This document shows, one piece after another, positions 38,150-51,512 of a stretch of DNA of 64,000 nucleotides. The stretch covers positions 1,492,501 through 1,556,500 of the forward strand of contig JAYKKM010000221.1 in assembly GCA_035772405.1 (NCBI GenBank). The letters run 5' to 3'. The stretch's first letter is position 1. Each line of letters begins with the position of its first letter. Position numbers and translations under genes: made by a program. The notes beneath the pieces were generated by a model, which searched no databases, was not told the origin of the DNA, and worked only from the letters and a program-made list of their open reading frames with translations. The stretch comes from Chrysogorgia sp. JL179-B06. Lineage: Eukaryota; Cnidaria; Anthozoa; Scleralcyonacea; Chrysogorgiidae.

Positions 38150-38486
38150 CAAACTATAACTATTAGTGTTATTATATTATATTATATGTGCATGATCACC
38201 TGTAATAACCATATATAGGGCTAATCGAGACAGGTGGTCATTAAAAAGTTACATTAAATAGGATAGAATATATCTGGTAGAGAGTTCATTGTTAATTATC
38301 TGATATAGTTGAACTAGTCCAAATATTAGTACAAGCCAATTAGCTGCACTTTTAATTTTCTTTTCAAATAACTTTTGCATAAAGATTTGAAATTCTTGTC
38401 AACGAACTTCTGATATTAATCTGCAGTCATTTGTACTAGTTTCAGAGTTCATTAGATGTAAAAGAAAATGTTATCAAACTATTACA
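38150..38486 (-). mobile_element. LINE 3' end, left copy
   Basis: On -, the last residues NFKSLCKSYLKRKLKVQLI are followed by a TAA at 38,326-38,328 and then 3' untranslated sequence to about 38,150. The KSLCKSxxKRKLK end is typical of LINE ORF2 C-termini. A second copy lies inverted at 47,200-47,560. Confidence 0.65.
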
Positions 38487-39060
38487 TTACATTACATTAC
38501 ATTACATTACATTATATATTATACATTATACATTATACATTATAATACATTATACATTATACATTATATATATATTATATATTATATATTATATATTATG
38601 TGTTATATATTATATATCATATAATATATTATATTATATTATATATTATATTATATAATATAATATTATATTATATTATATTATATTATATATTAAATTA
38701 TATTATATTATATTATATATTAAATTATATAATATTATATTATATTATATAATATTATATAATATTATATAATATTATATTATATTATATTATATATTAA
38801 ATTATATAATATAATATAATATTATATATTATATTATATTATATTATATTATATTATATTATATGATATTATATTATATTATATTATATTATATTATCTA
38901 TTATATTATATTATATTATATTATATTATATTATATTATATTATATTATATTATATTATATTATATTATATTATGTTATATTATGTTATATTATATTATA
39001 TTATATTATATTATATTATATTATGTTATATTATATTATATTATCTATTATATTATATTA
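38487..39060. repeat. ATTAC then TATTA/TATAT microsatellite
   Basis: A short (ATTAC)n passes into a long irregular (TTATA)n and ATATT tract. It is mirrored by 46,852-47,135 in inverse order. Confidence 0.85.
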
Positions 39061-40040
39061 TCCCCTCGCCCCGCGCGAAGCGCCGGCTGAAGGCCGAAGG
39101 CCTGAGGGCGAGGGTGCTAATATCGACCGGCGTTTAGTACCTTATCACAGGATTCTTGGCAAGCCGTGGGAAAAGTAGAATCGAGTTTATTTATATATTT
39201 ACCTGCATCAACGGCGTCCGCGCGACATCGGAAAATTTGGTCCTGGTAACTAGATAATCAGCATTTGAATTAATATTGAATTTGAAACCGGCACATGTTG
39301 CGAATGCAAAAATTGAAACGATTCAAAGGCTTTTTTTTCCAAAAGAGACAGTTTTTTGAGGAAATAGAAATACGAGTCCGAATATGTATTTTCACTCGCT
39401 AATTCCAAATCTGTTTTCAGAATTGAAAACGGTTATATATTGATCGAGATAACGTTCAAAATAATATACGACGAAGTGACCAGCTTTAATCTAGCCGACA
39501 AATTTCTAAGTACATAAACCGTTTTTACGAAGGGGTTTCACGTTCTCGTAATATACTAAGTAGACACGTATGTTATGTATTTTGACTCGCTAATTCCAAA
39601 TCTGTTTTCAGAATTGAAAACGGCATGTAGTAAAACACTGACAACCGGAATACCGGAACACCGGAATACCGGAACACCGAAATACCGGAATAGCTAAACC
39701 AAAAATTCAAAATGGCGGCTTTATATTTTCAATAACGCATTTTAACAGTGTTATTAAAAGAATAAATTTATTATTATAATGTATTATAAGAATAATATAT
39801 TTAAGCTGTGGTTCTGGGTCTTTTTTCAAGGATTCGCGCGAGGTATATAAGTCTTTGTAAAACACAAATCTATTTTTTGAAAAAACTGCCATGAACTATG
39901 GAGGGCGGACGGTGTATTTTGCGGAACGGCGGAATGGCGGAACGGCGGAATGATTAATACTTCTTGAGATATAGATGATGTGCGCCCGCGGATCCCGGTC
40001 AAGCGGGACAAATTCGGTGAGTCGCGGAGGAGGGCGTGCC

Positions 40041-40520
40041 ACAAAGGTTGACGATGTCTATTTATTTATTAACTTTACAACCCTACAAGAAAGCAAATAT
40101 ACAGTAAATAAAGAGTGCAATACTTGAACATGATTGAAGGAATGATCAACAGGACAGGAGTCCCATGTGAAGACCAACCGAACAAAAAAATTACATAATA
40201 AACATATATATAAGTAAAAACACAATAAAAAAACTAATACACAAATTACATAAGAATAAAGATTTAAGAGCAACAACTTGGATTTAAAGAACGACATTTA
40301 GAACAGAAACTTTTCCAGGTGCGCAGTCTATTAACATCGAAATTGGAGTCTAACTTAGAAGAGTAGTGAATATAAAGTTTATGTTTAAAAGTGGAAACAG
40401 AAGTAGTATTACGAACTATCGGAGAGATATCGTTCCAGAGAAATACAATTCTGTTGAAAAAAGAATTTCTAAAAAGAGAAGTCCTACAAGGATTGGCTTT
40501 ACAGTTTTGACAATTTACGG
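40041..40520 (-). pseudogene. LINE ORF2 C-terminus and 3' UTR
   Basis: On -, RTSLFRNSFFNRIVFLWND, then STFKHKLYIHYSSKLDSNFD and TWKSFCSKCRSLNPSCCS precede a stop near 40,276. SFFNRxVxLWN and the Cys-rich TWxxxCxKC end are hallmarks of animal CR1/Jockey-like LINEs. The 3' UTR runs to about 40,041. Confidence 0.7.
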
Positions 40521-41560
40521 ATATAATAGCGCCAATATCATAACACCACGTGTTAGGCCTTTAGCTTTTGCTGCTATACCCTTCCCCTTTAACTTCTACA
40601 TTATTACACCTTACAGTCTTGCTATTTCACAGTTAATTTAGCAACGCGACACACAACGTAGAAAGCACTGTCCAAAGAGCAGATTTCATGCCGTTGGCTT
40701 CAACACCTAACGAATCTTCGTATATTAACAATACTCACGATCTTGAACCCCGGTTATCTCCCTTATTATGCCCTAAACACACGGACTTACCCCCTTAATT
40801 ACCACTAAGATAACTAGTATAACTAAGATAACAAGTATAACTAATAAAATAGTGACTTTGTCGTGGTGACAAATTTAACATTACGCCATTAATAATTAAG
40901 TGACAAATTTAACATTACGCCACATCAATAAGGAAGACTTTGTACCTCATACCTACACTTTACAGTTTTGACAATCGACGGATAATAGCGCAAATATCAT
41001 AACACCATGTGTTAAGCATTGTCCAAAGAGCATATTTCATGCCGTTGGCCTTCAGCTTTTGCTGCTAAACCCTTCCCCTTTAAATTCTACATTATTACAC
41101 CGTATAGTCATACCTACACTTTACAGTTTTGACAATCGACGGATAATAGCGCAAATATCATAACACCATGTGTTAAGCATTGTCCAAAGAGCATATTTCA
41201 TGCCGTTGGCCTACAGCTTTTGCTGCTAAACCCTTCCCCTTTAACTTCTACATTATTACACCGTACAGTCATACCTACACTTATAGTTTTGACAACCGAC
41301 GGATAATAGCGCAAATATCATAACACCATGTGTTAAGCATTGTCCAAAGAGCAAATTTCGTGCTGTTGGCCTTTAGCTTTTGCTGCTAAACCCTTCCCAC
41401 TTAACTTCTACATTATTACACCGTACAGTCTTGCTATTTGACAGTTAATTTAGCAACGCGACACACAACGTAGAAAGCACTGTCCAAATAAAGAGCAGAT
41501 TACATGCCGTTGGCCTTTAGCTTTGATATCTTCGTGTATTATCTACATATTCTACACGTA
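40490..41560 (+). repeat. about 160-bp tandem repeat (four to five copies)
   Basis: Units starting ACCTACACTTTACAGTTTTG are at 40,951, 41,112 and 41,272. Partial copies flank them at 40,490 and 41,440. Each contains ATAATAGCGCAAATATCATA and TTTTGCTGCTAAACCCTTCC. The array splits a LINE. Confidence 0.75.
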
Positions 41561-42320
41561 ATATTAAACTTACAATACTCACGATCTTAAACTCCGGTTA
41601 TTTACCTTACTATCCCCTAAACACACGGACTAATCCCCCTCACCACTTAGATAACTGGTATAACCTGTGGTATAACTAAGATAACAAGTGTAACTAAAAT
41701 AACTAGAATAATTAAGATAACTAGCTAGTATAACTAATGTAGCTAAGATAACTAGTATAACTAATGTAACTAATATAACTAGTATACTAATGTAACTAAG
41801 ATAACTAGTATAACTAATGTAACTAAGATAACTAGTATACTAATGTAACTAAGATAACTAGTATAACTAATGTAACTAATATAACTAAGATAACTACTGT
41901 TAAGTAAGTGCTGCGCAGAGTTCTGTGCAATTTTGGAGTGCTGAGAACAACCGGATGTCGAGAGCTGAACGCAAGTAAGAGGAGTTCTTATCAGAAGTGA
42001 AATGCCGCCTCAGGAGTGGTATAACCAGTATAACTAAGAATAATTAATAATATTAACTATGAACTAAGATAACTAATATGTATAACTAGAATAACTAAGA
42101 TAACTAGTATAACTAAGATAACTAATGTAACTATATAACTAGTATATAACTAAAATAACTAATATAACTAAAATAACTAATATAACTAGAATAACTAAGA
42201 TAACTAGTATAACTAAGATAACTAGTATAACTAATGTAACTAAGATAACTAGTATAACTAAGATAACTATAGTATAACTCTAATATTACTGCAGTATAAC
42301 TAATAACTAAGATAACCCTA
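40800..42320. repeat. TAACTA(A/G) minisatellite tracts
   Basis: Long irregular tracts of ATAACTAGTATAACTAATGTAA-like units, mainly 41,640-41,900 and 42,010-42,320, with a short one at 40,800-40,850. The Tyr/Leu/Ser-rich frame on - is produced by the repeat. Confidence 0.8.
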
Positions 42321-42439
42321 TAACCCAAGAAAAGTTGATGTAGATGGCCCGTAGCGGGGAAGGTTGGGATAATCAGGACAATAAGGAAGACTATGTATCT
42401 CATGTGGTGACCGATACATGAAACACCAACCGACCTGGT

Positions 42440-43010
42440 AACTAATGACGCAACTCACGTATATACTGTATTACCAACTGATAAACGCCCTCAGTGACAA
42501 TTTGTATTTGACGAAGCCCAAGCTAGTACAACGATCGAGAACGAACCTTTTAACTACGACAGCCTTTCAACCCTACACTCATGGCACGACGCGTTGGACT
42601 TTCCCGAACAAACAACACTTTGGTAAGCAATCACTTAAATTTTCTTTCCTTACAGTTACACGCATATTTTGTTTACTCCGCGCATTATTATTTATCTTCC
42701 AACGAAAAAACATCAACTGCCAACCCGATATCCTGCTGAAGAGACCAATAAAGGTCGAAACACGTACAGGGTTATCCCGCATGTTATGCTATGCACTATA
42801 CAATTATACGCATCTTTACTCTCTGTTTCTGTATTTTATTCATACCTTTTATTCAGTTTACACTGCATGTCCAGCGCGCGTTGCAATATGATACGTATTA
42901 TAGTCAGTGGCTAAATGCGCTTATTGTTACAATTCCCGTCCCCATAGTTTTCTACATTTACATATACAGGACTGAGGACATCATTGTGGTTCCCATGCCA
43001 TTACCTACTC
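42440..43010 (+). other. unassigned insert segment
   Basis: A frame of 148 codons on + contains QRSRTNLLTTTAFQPYTHGT but has no recognisable domain. It lies within sequence that interrupts the LINE. Confidence 0.3.
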
Positions 43011-43024
43011 CAAAACCAAAAAAA

Positions 43025-43290
43025 ACAAGAAAAAGTAACAAAACGGGAGATATCTAGATCGTAGAGACCTTGTTTGCACTTAAAAAAGAAGAGAAGATCC
43101 TTAATTTCAAGCCAATACGATATCGGTAATAAGTTAAGCCTTTTAAGACGGTCAGGGTAAGACGATTCATAATCTTGGAGTATATGAATTTAGTGGCTCG
43201 TCTCTGAACACCCTCAAGAAGTGAAAGGTCGCGTGACTTATGTCTGGCGAGGTGGAGTCGAGTATCACTTCCCCGCCGTACACCCAACAG
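43025..43290 (-). pseudogene. LINE ORF2 thumb fragment
   Basis: On -, RDLSLLEGVQRRATKFI is the conserved LExVQRRATK motif of LINE reverse transcriptases. The following part continues in another frame with LFFFKCKQG. It is the upstream piece of the LINE end at 40,041-40,520, separated by the 2.5-kb repeat insert. Confidence 0.7.
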
Positions 43291-43734
43291 TCCGACAGCG
43301 GCGGAGCAGATAGCATCGTCCTACACACCGCTGCCCTCATGTAATCTGTCTGGGAACCTCTCCAACAACCTCCGTCACCCACCCAGGCACCTTCACCAAC
43401 CTTCGAACCTTCCTTCCAGTCCTACCGAGTGCGCGAAGCCGACCCGCTGGAAAATTTCCTCAGTACCCTGACTCCCGACCTGGAAGGTCATTACGTGCTT
43501 GGTCCATCTTCGGAATCCGTCGGAACACTTTCGGAGGTGATCGGAGTAACCCGATCGGGAGTCGGATGGGGTCGGGATCTGTCGGAAGGTCGTCGGTATC
43601 CATCGATGATCGGTCGGAAGTGGTTGGTCGTTGGTAGTACCAAAGACGTCGTTTCGTTGCTGGGGGTGGAATATCAATGGTCGTTTGCGGACATCACCGA
43701 TTCTCTACCGCCATTCCGCAAAATACACCGTCCG

Positions 43735-44640
43735 CTATGGAGGGTAACATTTATTTCTGTTACTTTATTTCTAGGGGGCTTGGAGGATCCTCAGGGCGGA
43801 AAAACAAGTTTAATTGTTTAATTGTTTCAAAACACATTTCTATTATAATTAACGTCGAAGGAATTGTTAGATAATTGATAAAATTAAAAATTCTCAGACA
43901 GCATTTCCGGCATTTTGACAACACTTTTTAGAAATAAACTTGCATTATGTAATGCCCAATTACTCAAAATTGTGCGATCGTTACTCAGTAAAAGGAACAT
44001 TTAAGTTTTGCTGAGGGGCACAAAATTGATTCATGAACCCCAGATTATATGATAAAATCCTTTTACTGAGTAACGAACGCACAATTTTGAGTAATTGAGC
44101 ATTACATAATGCAAATTTATTTCTAAAAAGTGTTGTCAGAATGTCGGAAATGCTGTTTGAAAATTTTCATTTTAAAAATTATCTAACAATTCCTTCGTCG
44201 TTAATCTATATATGTTAGTAGATGGTCTTAAATTGATTTCTTCATTGGGTAATTCCTTTTATTTGAAGTAGAATGTATTATATTAGGAAATATGTTTTGA
44301 AACAATTAAACAATTTGTTTTGGAATGTTGATATTCGTTAAAAAGTTAATGTTACCCCTCCCCCCCTTGGGACAAGTATGAAGAGACTGGGACGACGCGG
44401 TGGCGACGAGAAGAAACGAGGGTGGTTTTGTGATATTATTGACTTTTGACTTATATTGTGATCGAGAGTATAAAAATACATGTTCAAAAACGACGATTCG
44501 ACTATTGGTTTGTGTTAAATAAAAACACACCTATATCGACGAGTTCTAGACGAGAACACAATTAAACTTGTTTTTCCGCCCTGAGGATCCCCCAAGCCCC
44601 CTATAAATAAAGTAACAGAAATAAATGTTACCCTCCATAG
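43735..44640. repeat. nested inverted-repeat element, about 0.9 kb
   Basis: CTATGGAGGGTAACATTTAT at the left is the inverse of the right end near 44,620-44,640. An inner pair (43,848-44,002 and 44,050-44,208) forms a near-perfect 155-bp stem with a 47-base loop. It sits within the right terminal repeat of the 39,622-44,880 element. Confidence 0.7.
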
Positions 44641-45458
44641 TCCATGGCAATTTTTAGACACATCGCGCGAATCCTTGAAAAAAGACACAGAACCACAGCT
44701 TAAATATATTATTCTTATAATATATTATAATAATGAATTTATTCTTTTAATAATACTGTTAAAATGCGTTATTGAAAATATAAAGCCGCCATTTTGAATT
44801 TGGTTTAGCTATTCCGGTATTCCGGTGTTCCGGTATTCCGGTGTTCCGGTATTTAGGTAGTCAGTGTTTTACTACATGGCATTGAAAACGGTTAAATATG
44901 GATCGAGATAACATTCAAATATACGACGTAGTGACCAGCTTATTATATAGCCGAATAATTTCTAAGTAAATAAACCGTTTTTAACGAAGGGTACTCACGT
45001 TCTCGTAAGATAGTAAACACGTATGTTATGTATGTTGACTCGCTAATTCCAAATCTGTTTTCAGAGTTTAAATTGGTTAAAGGTGCCGTCCAGTCCGTTC
45101 TGTGCATGTCCACGTTTCTGTTTACATCGTTTGTTTACATTGCATTATATAAACATTGAACATGAAGTATTGCGGATTTTTTTCACATGCTTGAGCTTTT
45201 CCGCATTAAAAGCGTGTTATAAGAAGCGGTTCTGTTCCTAAATGTGGATAATATATCAAATTACCACTTGTGCCTTCGCCAGCTTTGACGAATACTCGCT
45301 TTCGAACTATCGCAAATCTAATCCGTTAAAGTTTGTAGATATATGGGGTCCCCAACGTTTGAAATATCATACATGCACAGAACGGACTGGACAGCACCTT
45401 TAAATATTGGCCGAGATAACGTGCGAGGTCTGGGCACCATGAATGGGAAATTCCCATA

Positions 45459-45473
45459 GGGGGGGGGGGGGGG
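45459..45473. repeat. G15 homopolymer
   Basis: Fifteen G. Confidence 0.8.
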
Positions 45474-45606
45474 TAGAAAAGGCGGGCGAGGGGATTATTG
45501 CGAATTCGTATTTCAAGTATTATTATATTATATATATTATTAGTACTACAGTAGCTAGTATTTGAGCAAAACTCGTACCCAGACTCTGCCCTATGTTTGG
45601 ATTTAA

Positions 45607-45608
<2 letters not shown>

Positions 45609-45692
<84 letters not shown>
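45609..45692. repeat. (AT)n microsatellite
   Basis: Long alternating AT tract; the ORFs running through it on both strands are artefacts. Confidence 0.9.
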
Positions 45693-45697
<5 letters not shown>

Positions 45698-45779
45698 AAA
45701 TAAGTCGTGTCTTACGCACGCTGTCATTGGTCAGTTACCGTGTTTATATCAGGCTATATAATATGGATGGATTACGCCA

Positions 45780-45935
45780 TCGTGATACGCCATCAATTAG
45801 CCATCATACGCCATCAATTAGCCATCATACGCCATCAATTAGCCATCATACGCCATCAATTAGCCATCATACGCCATCAATTAGCCATCATACGCCATCA
45901 ATTAGCCATCATACGCCATCAATTAGACATCACGG
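45780..45935. repeat. 21-bp tandem repeat, about seven units
   Basis: Perfect units built from ACGCCATCAATTAGCCATC plus two bases. Because 21 is a multiple of three, all frames stay open (for example TPSISHH repeated), but no gene context exists. Confidence 0.9.
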
Positions 45936-46021
45936 CGCCATCATACGCAGTAAGGAGAATTTACGTGTTGATAAAAAAAGATATTTGTACATTTTATTTG
46001 CTTTCTACGGGTTATTTTATA

Positions 46022-46417
<396 letters not shown>

Positions 46418-46424
46418 CTATGAC

Positions 46425-46792
46425 AAGTTATGACAAAATCTGTTTCAAATACACTGTAATCTATTACAGTGAAATAAAAAATAACTTACATGAAGAGTAG
46501 TTGTTGTTTATTGGTAGCTTATTATATTATTTTATTAATCTTAGTAGATTCTGTTGCTTATTGGTAGCAATTTCAAATGATTTTGATAAATTTATGTGAG
46601 TTTCAAAACCGGTCTATATATAGTGCCGTAGGACCGGGTTTTCAAATTTACATAAATTTCTCAAAATTATTTGTAATTGGTACAAAAAGGCAACAAAGAC
46701 AACAACTACTCTTCATGTAAATTATTTTTTATTTCATTTTAATAGTTTACAGTGTATTTAAAACAGCTTTTGTCGTAACTTCTAAATGCAAA
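46425..46792. repeat. foldback of about 365 bp
   Basis: The arms share TTACATGAAGAGTAGTTGTT and AAATACACTGTAA(T/A)CTATTA with their complements. The centre is near 46,618 (CGGTCTATATATAGTGCCG). Confidence 0.75.
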
Positions 46793-46851
46793 GAGAGGGC
46801 GGGGTCTGGGTACGAGTTTTGCTCAAACGAGCTAGTACTAATAATATATAA

Positions 46852-47135
46852 TATAACATAATATAATATAATATAATATAATATAATATAATATAATATA
46901 ATATAATATAATATAATATAATATAATATAATATAATATAATATAATATGATATGATATGATATATGGTATGATATGATATGATATGATGATGATATGAT
47001 ATGATATGATATAATATGCTATGATATGCTATGATATGATATAATATAATATAATATAATATACAGTAATGTAATGTATGTAATGTAATGTAATGTAATG
47101 TAATGTAATGTAATGTAATGTAATGTAATAGTTTG
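46852..47135. repeat. ATAAT/GATAT then GTAAT microsatellite
   Basis: Mirror image of 38,487-39,060. Confidence 0.85.
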
Positions 47136-47199
47136 ATAACATAATTATACATTTTCTTTTACATCTAATGAACTCTGAAACTAGTACAAATGACTGCAG

Positions 47200-47560
47200 A
47201 TTAATATTATATTTTCTGGTCCAAAAATTTGGAACACCTTTGACGAGACTTTCAAATCTTTATGCAAAAGTTCTTTCAAAAGAAAATTAAAAGTGCAGCT
47301 AATTGGCTTGTACTAATATTTGGACCAGTTAGCTGCTCTTGTATTGTAATTAAATCAGATAATTAATAATGAACTCTCTACCAGATATATTCTATCATAT
47401 TTAATGTAACTTTTTAATGACCACTTGTCTTGATTAGCCCTATATATGGTTATTACAGGTGGTCATGCACATATAATTTGTTAACATCTTTGTAATTCAA
47501 TGTATTTGTATTTTCTTTTGTTAATTAAATCTACTACCAACACTACTACTACGTAATACT
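47200..47560 (+). mobile_element. LINE 3' end, right copy
   Basis: GPKIWNTFDETFKSLCKSSF, then KRKLKVQLIGLY and a TAA at 47,314-47,316, followed by 3' UTR. It is the inverted counterpart of 38,150-38,486 and slightly longer at the coding end. Confidence 0.7.
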
Positions 47561-47699
47561 GAGTGAATCTAAACAGCTGCAATTTATTGAATACATGGAG
47601 CAGCAAATAAATAGCAAAAAATCATTCGTTTTTTATGATGAGGTGTACTTGAACATTATTTCAATAGTGGAAAGTCAAAGTAAAGTGTAGTAAACTTGA

Positions 47700-47797
47700 A
47701 TGTAGGAAAGATATATCCATTTTAAGAACCAACCGGGACCAGTTATGAAAAATGCAACTCCAAGGCCTTGGCTAGGAATTTAACTTGCAACCTCTGG
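47700..47797 (-). repeat. tRNA-derived SINE, 3' part (split by hAT)
   Basis: With 51,513-51,600 this reads on - as TTCTGTAGCTCTATCAGC (A box), an anticodon-like loop and GGTTGCAAGTTAAATTCC (B box region), then a tail. The hAT target duplication ACCTCTGG ends here at 47,797. Confidence 0.6.
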
Positions 47798-50700
47798 TAA
47801 AGGTGTGCAAACTCCGGTTTTTCAGCCCCGGCTCCGGCTCCGGCTGCTTTACAGTTCTTACATCCGGCTCCGGCTCCGGCCTCGACTCCGGCTCAAACTA
47901 GTTCCCAGGCTCTTCTCCCCGTAAAACAGCGAGCAAACGCGGGGTGTCTTATCTATTTCACAACTGGAAATATCAGCGCAATGAAAACGTTTCGAAATGT
48001 ATAGAACAACCGAATAAAAGCTACTCCGATTCTCGAAATACACTAATACAGAATACAAAGTGCTAGGTATTTTTCAAAATCTTTTATTGTTAAATTTTAT
48101 GAATGCAAGACGACCAATGTTGCCGGGAAGGAGTGCGCAACGTTTCTTTGAAACAATATTTCCCGTCAACGAAAAGACTCGCTCAGAGGTGACGGAGGAT
48201 GGTGGGCAAGAAAGATATCAAAGAGCAAGACTTGTCAGAGCAGGCCATTCATTTTTGTGGTGATACCAATACTCCAGCAACTCGCAAGAATTAATTTTGC
48301 CATCTTGAGAACGGACTGGTACGACTGGTTCAGACACATAGGCAGCGAGTTGTTGCTCTGGCGTTGGGATCAATGGGATGCCTGTTTGTCGTTCAGCAGC
48401 TGTACCCGCACCTGCCGTTCGCTCACGCATTATATTAGACAACGTTTTCCACAGTGATCCTTTATGTGGCTCATGAGATGACGTCGGATTTGCGCTTTGT
48501 TCAGGTCCTCCTGCACCATTATTTTCCGCAACGGCTTGTGTTGTTGGATCGGTGACATCAGTTAAGGCATTAGGATTGCCAATGGCCGCAAGTACAGCAT
48601 CACGTACGGTGGAACGATCATCCTCTTCAAAAAGAAGCAGTTTGAATCTGCAATAAAAAAAATATTAATATTATATACTATAAATTATCTAAGTATATAC
48701 TTAGCGTTTGCTCACCTTGGGTTTAGGAACGTGGCAATTTGTAAAGTTAGTGTTTGGTTATTTATTAATCGATCATTTATTCCTTTCTTTAAAGTTTCAA
48801 TAAACGGTATTTAATCCAGTAATTCGTGGCGTGTCGTCCGTCGGATGCTGTAAATTGTTGATAGATCTAAGCTGGAAATAATCAAGAGACAAGAATAGAA
48901 TAAAATAGAAAACTATTAAACTAAAGCACGAAACAATGTAAACAAAAAACAATTTTATATATTACGTACAAATGAAAAACGAATGTGTGGCCATATAAAA
49001 ACTTACCAAGGTGTGGGCATAGGGGATGCACTCTGACAAGCTTGCCTCCTCCTTGCTCACTTGGAGGGTTGCATCTTCAAAAGGTGTTAAAAATTTTATG
49101 AGACCCTCCAGAAGGTTCCAAATATTTCCCCGAGTGCCCAAAGACACTGGTAACAGAAGGTCCTGTTCACGTGATCGAAGAAGTATTCCCACAGCTGCTT
49201 TGTTTTTTGTGAACTATCTGTACAAAAAAAGAAGTAAAGTCAGAAACCAGGCACAGTTGTCCGCTATTCAGTCAATTACTAGTTACCTGAACATGACCAA
49301 AGTCGAGTTCCAGCGGGTCGATACATTTTTTATCACACCACCAGTCTTTTTGCCAGTTGATGTTGCAGTTTGGGCCTCTCTGAACACTCGGGCGACTGGC
49401 ATTGATTGCCTAAGTTAAAATCAAGGAAACATATAAATATTGGCGAAAAATCGCAATTCGCAAAACCCTCTTAATTTTTTTAAATGCAGCATGAGCTAAT
49501 GAGGTATATTTACTTTGTTTTTGTCACAATTTGCTCGCAGTGTGTTTTTAGGTCGGTCACAATTCGCTGGACATCTGGTTTGAGTGCATCCTATAAAATA
49601 TATATAAAGAATGGTTATTTCCATTTTCCAAATGTCATATGATTATAATCATTATATATGAAAACCTTCTAAAAAGAATAAAACTAATTAAAAAAGCATT
49701 GTATTTATAGAAAATAGTATTTACCCCCACTATAAGGTTAAGCAGATGCGCAAAACAGCCAGCTGATCCTTCGTTAGTAGTTTGTAGCGGTGGAAGAGGG
49801 TCGTCATCGTCGTTGTATCCGCCCACGTCAATCTCCTCAGCCAATGCTCGGGCACGAAGCTCGGCTGGTTCTTCAATTATTGTGTCAGAATTAAGAGCAA
49901 GTGTCACATTGGCAGCGTTGTCCGACACACCTATGTGGAATTTTCCTCCAGCTGCTATCCATTTATCAGATACCAACTGCAACTAAATTATATATGTATA
50001 TATATATATATAAATATATAGTATATACGCATCAACTTTTTCTTTTTATTGGATATTAAAAAGCTGAAGAAATAAATTAATAAAATATTTCAAGGGTATC
50101 AAACTTCAAAGTAACCAACACTAGTAATGACACAAGGCATCTAACTTTGAGGAGCGGCGGTGTCCCGCGAATAAATCAAAAGTTTGCTGAAAATGCGTAA
50201 TAATTACCCTCCTTGACTTCTCCTGTCGCATTTCCTAAATATATGTAGTGTCGTAATATTCAAAAAAATATTAATGCATAGTTTTTTCATTTGTTACTTA
50301 CCGACTTTCGTATGTTGTATGCGTGTGCGCTGTCCAGAAATTCGTCGACTGTCAAAAGAGCAGTCTTTATCTCAAAGGCGTTTTTCCCATCGTTTTCGAC
50401 AGCCCAGTGACCTGTCACCGTCATGTATTCTCGGTTCTGGCCCTCGCACTTCCACATATCCGTTGTGAAATTTATCCGACTTTCCGCCAATTCCATTGAA
50501 CGGCAAATTTTTTCTCTTAATTCAGAAAAAAGTTCGGGTATCACGATCTCCGTTAGCTCCTTTCTTGACATGACCGAATATCGCGGCTCTAGAATTCGCA
50601 ACAGCTCTCTAAAACCTTCGTTTTCGACCATGGAGTATGGCCTCAAGTCGACAGCCACCATCTTCCCAATAGCGCTAGCGATTGCTTTTGCTCTTGGGTT

Positions 50701-51512
50701 GCTTTTTTCAAGGGGCGCTCTACGTGCGAACGTTTGCTGTAGATTCAGCTGAGTGGTTTTGGAGGAGGACGCCGATTTGCAACATACATTTAAATGAGCC
50801 CAAAGAGCCCCATTTCCCCATGACTTTGCTTTTCCAGTGGAGCTTCCACGACTCAAAATTTGCTGACATTTTTTGCACGTGGGTTTTGAACCGTCAATTG
50901 GATTTTTGATATAATAATCCCAGATGTTCGATGAAGGACCATCAGAACGTTTTCTTTTCCCAGATCCAGAAGCCTCCGGCTCCATATTCACAATAAGAAC
51001 AACAGCTTTTCAAGATAAATTTCAAAATGACCGATGACGACAACTTTACGAGACAAACAACTTTGTTTTGCCAGTAAATGCTGTCTGGTGAAACCAGACA
51101 AATGTCTACTGTAATGTTCTCAATTTGCATTGTATTGGCTTGAAAAGGGGTATTGGCTTGAAAAGGTGTCATACAATCGCGCTAATGTGTCATTGCGTCC
51201 GGTTCCGCGGTTTTATATTTCCTTATTCATTATCTGCTGTCAACTACGCTCGTCAACACTGTCGAAGGTTTATTTTAAAATAGACTTTTGCCAAGTAAAA
51301 TCACGTTTGCAAATTTCATATATCAAACGGTTTATACTTATAGTTTTGGTCATTTAGATAGATTATAATATTAGATTTTTCGTTGTTTTTGGCGTTGTTT
51401 TTCACAATAGCCGGAGATAGCCGGAGCCCAAAGCCCAAATCCAAACTCCGGTTTGTCGGACTGAAAAACGCCGGAGCTCCGGCGTAACTCCGGCCTCCGG
51501 CGCCCAGCACTA
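47798..51512 (-). mobile_element. hAT transposon with 8-bp target duplication
   Basis: The element is bounded by imperfect 11-bp ends (TAAAGGTGTGC; TAGTGCTGGGC inverted) and by ACCTCTGG on both sides (47,790-47,797 and 51,513-51,520). An 8-bp duplication is the hAT hallmark. Both subterminal regions are rich in CCGGAG/CTCCGG motifs (47,810-47,900 and 51,410-51,505), probable transposase-binding sites. The transposase gene lies on - with seven exons. Confidence 0.88.
48074..50985 (-). pseudogene. hAT transposase (BED finger, RNase H-like, dimerisation domain), seven exons
   Basis: Proposed exons on -: 50,302-50,985; 49,725-49,982; 49,514-49,590; 49,287-49,409; 49,007-49,217; 48,716-48,871; 48,074-48,648, all with GT..AG borders. 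Exon 1 has a BED zinc finger (CKKCQQIL, then HLNVC) and FTTDMW. Exon 2 has VSDNAANV. Exon 4 has STRWNSTL. The last exon has ALRYLSCPPSSVTSERVFSL and NIGRLAFIKFNN, the C-terminal dimerisation domain. A TAG at the start of exon 5 and a stop or frame change in exon 6 (around 48,812) suggest it is inactive unless splice choices differ. Confidence 0.8.

Larger units (their letters stand above)
39622..44880. mobile_element. 5.26-kb Mutator-like element with 9-bp target duplication
   Basis: The ends (GGCATGTAGTAAAACACTGA and its complement) are inverted repeats over about 280 bp, including iterated CCGGAATACCGGAACA motifs. ATTGAAAAC flanks both sides (39,613-39,621 and 44,881-44,889), and the flank joins to a normal copy of the 190-bp repeat. 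No transposase is seen. The interior is LINE pieces and tandem repeats, so the element is nonautonomous. Confidence 0.8.
39060..45495. mobile_element. element with CCCCTCGCCC ends and internal 190-bp tandem repeats
   Basis: The left end TATCCCCTCGCCCC (39,060) and right end GGGCGAGGGGATT (45,483-45,495) are inverted. Inside are about 190-bp units sharing CTAATTCCAAATCTGTTTTC at 39,399, 39,591 and 45,044; the third is separated from the others by a nested insertion. The tail GTGCGAGGTCTGGG also occurs at 35,186. It is likely a nonautonomous transposon, with no coding content of its own. Confidence 0.5.
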
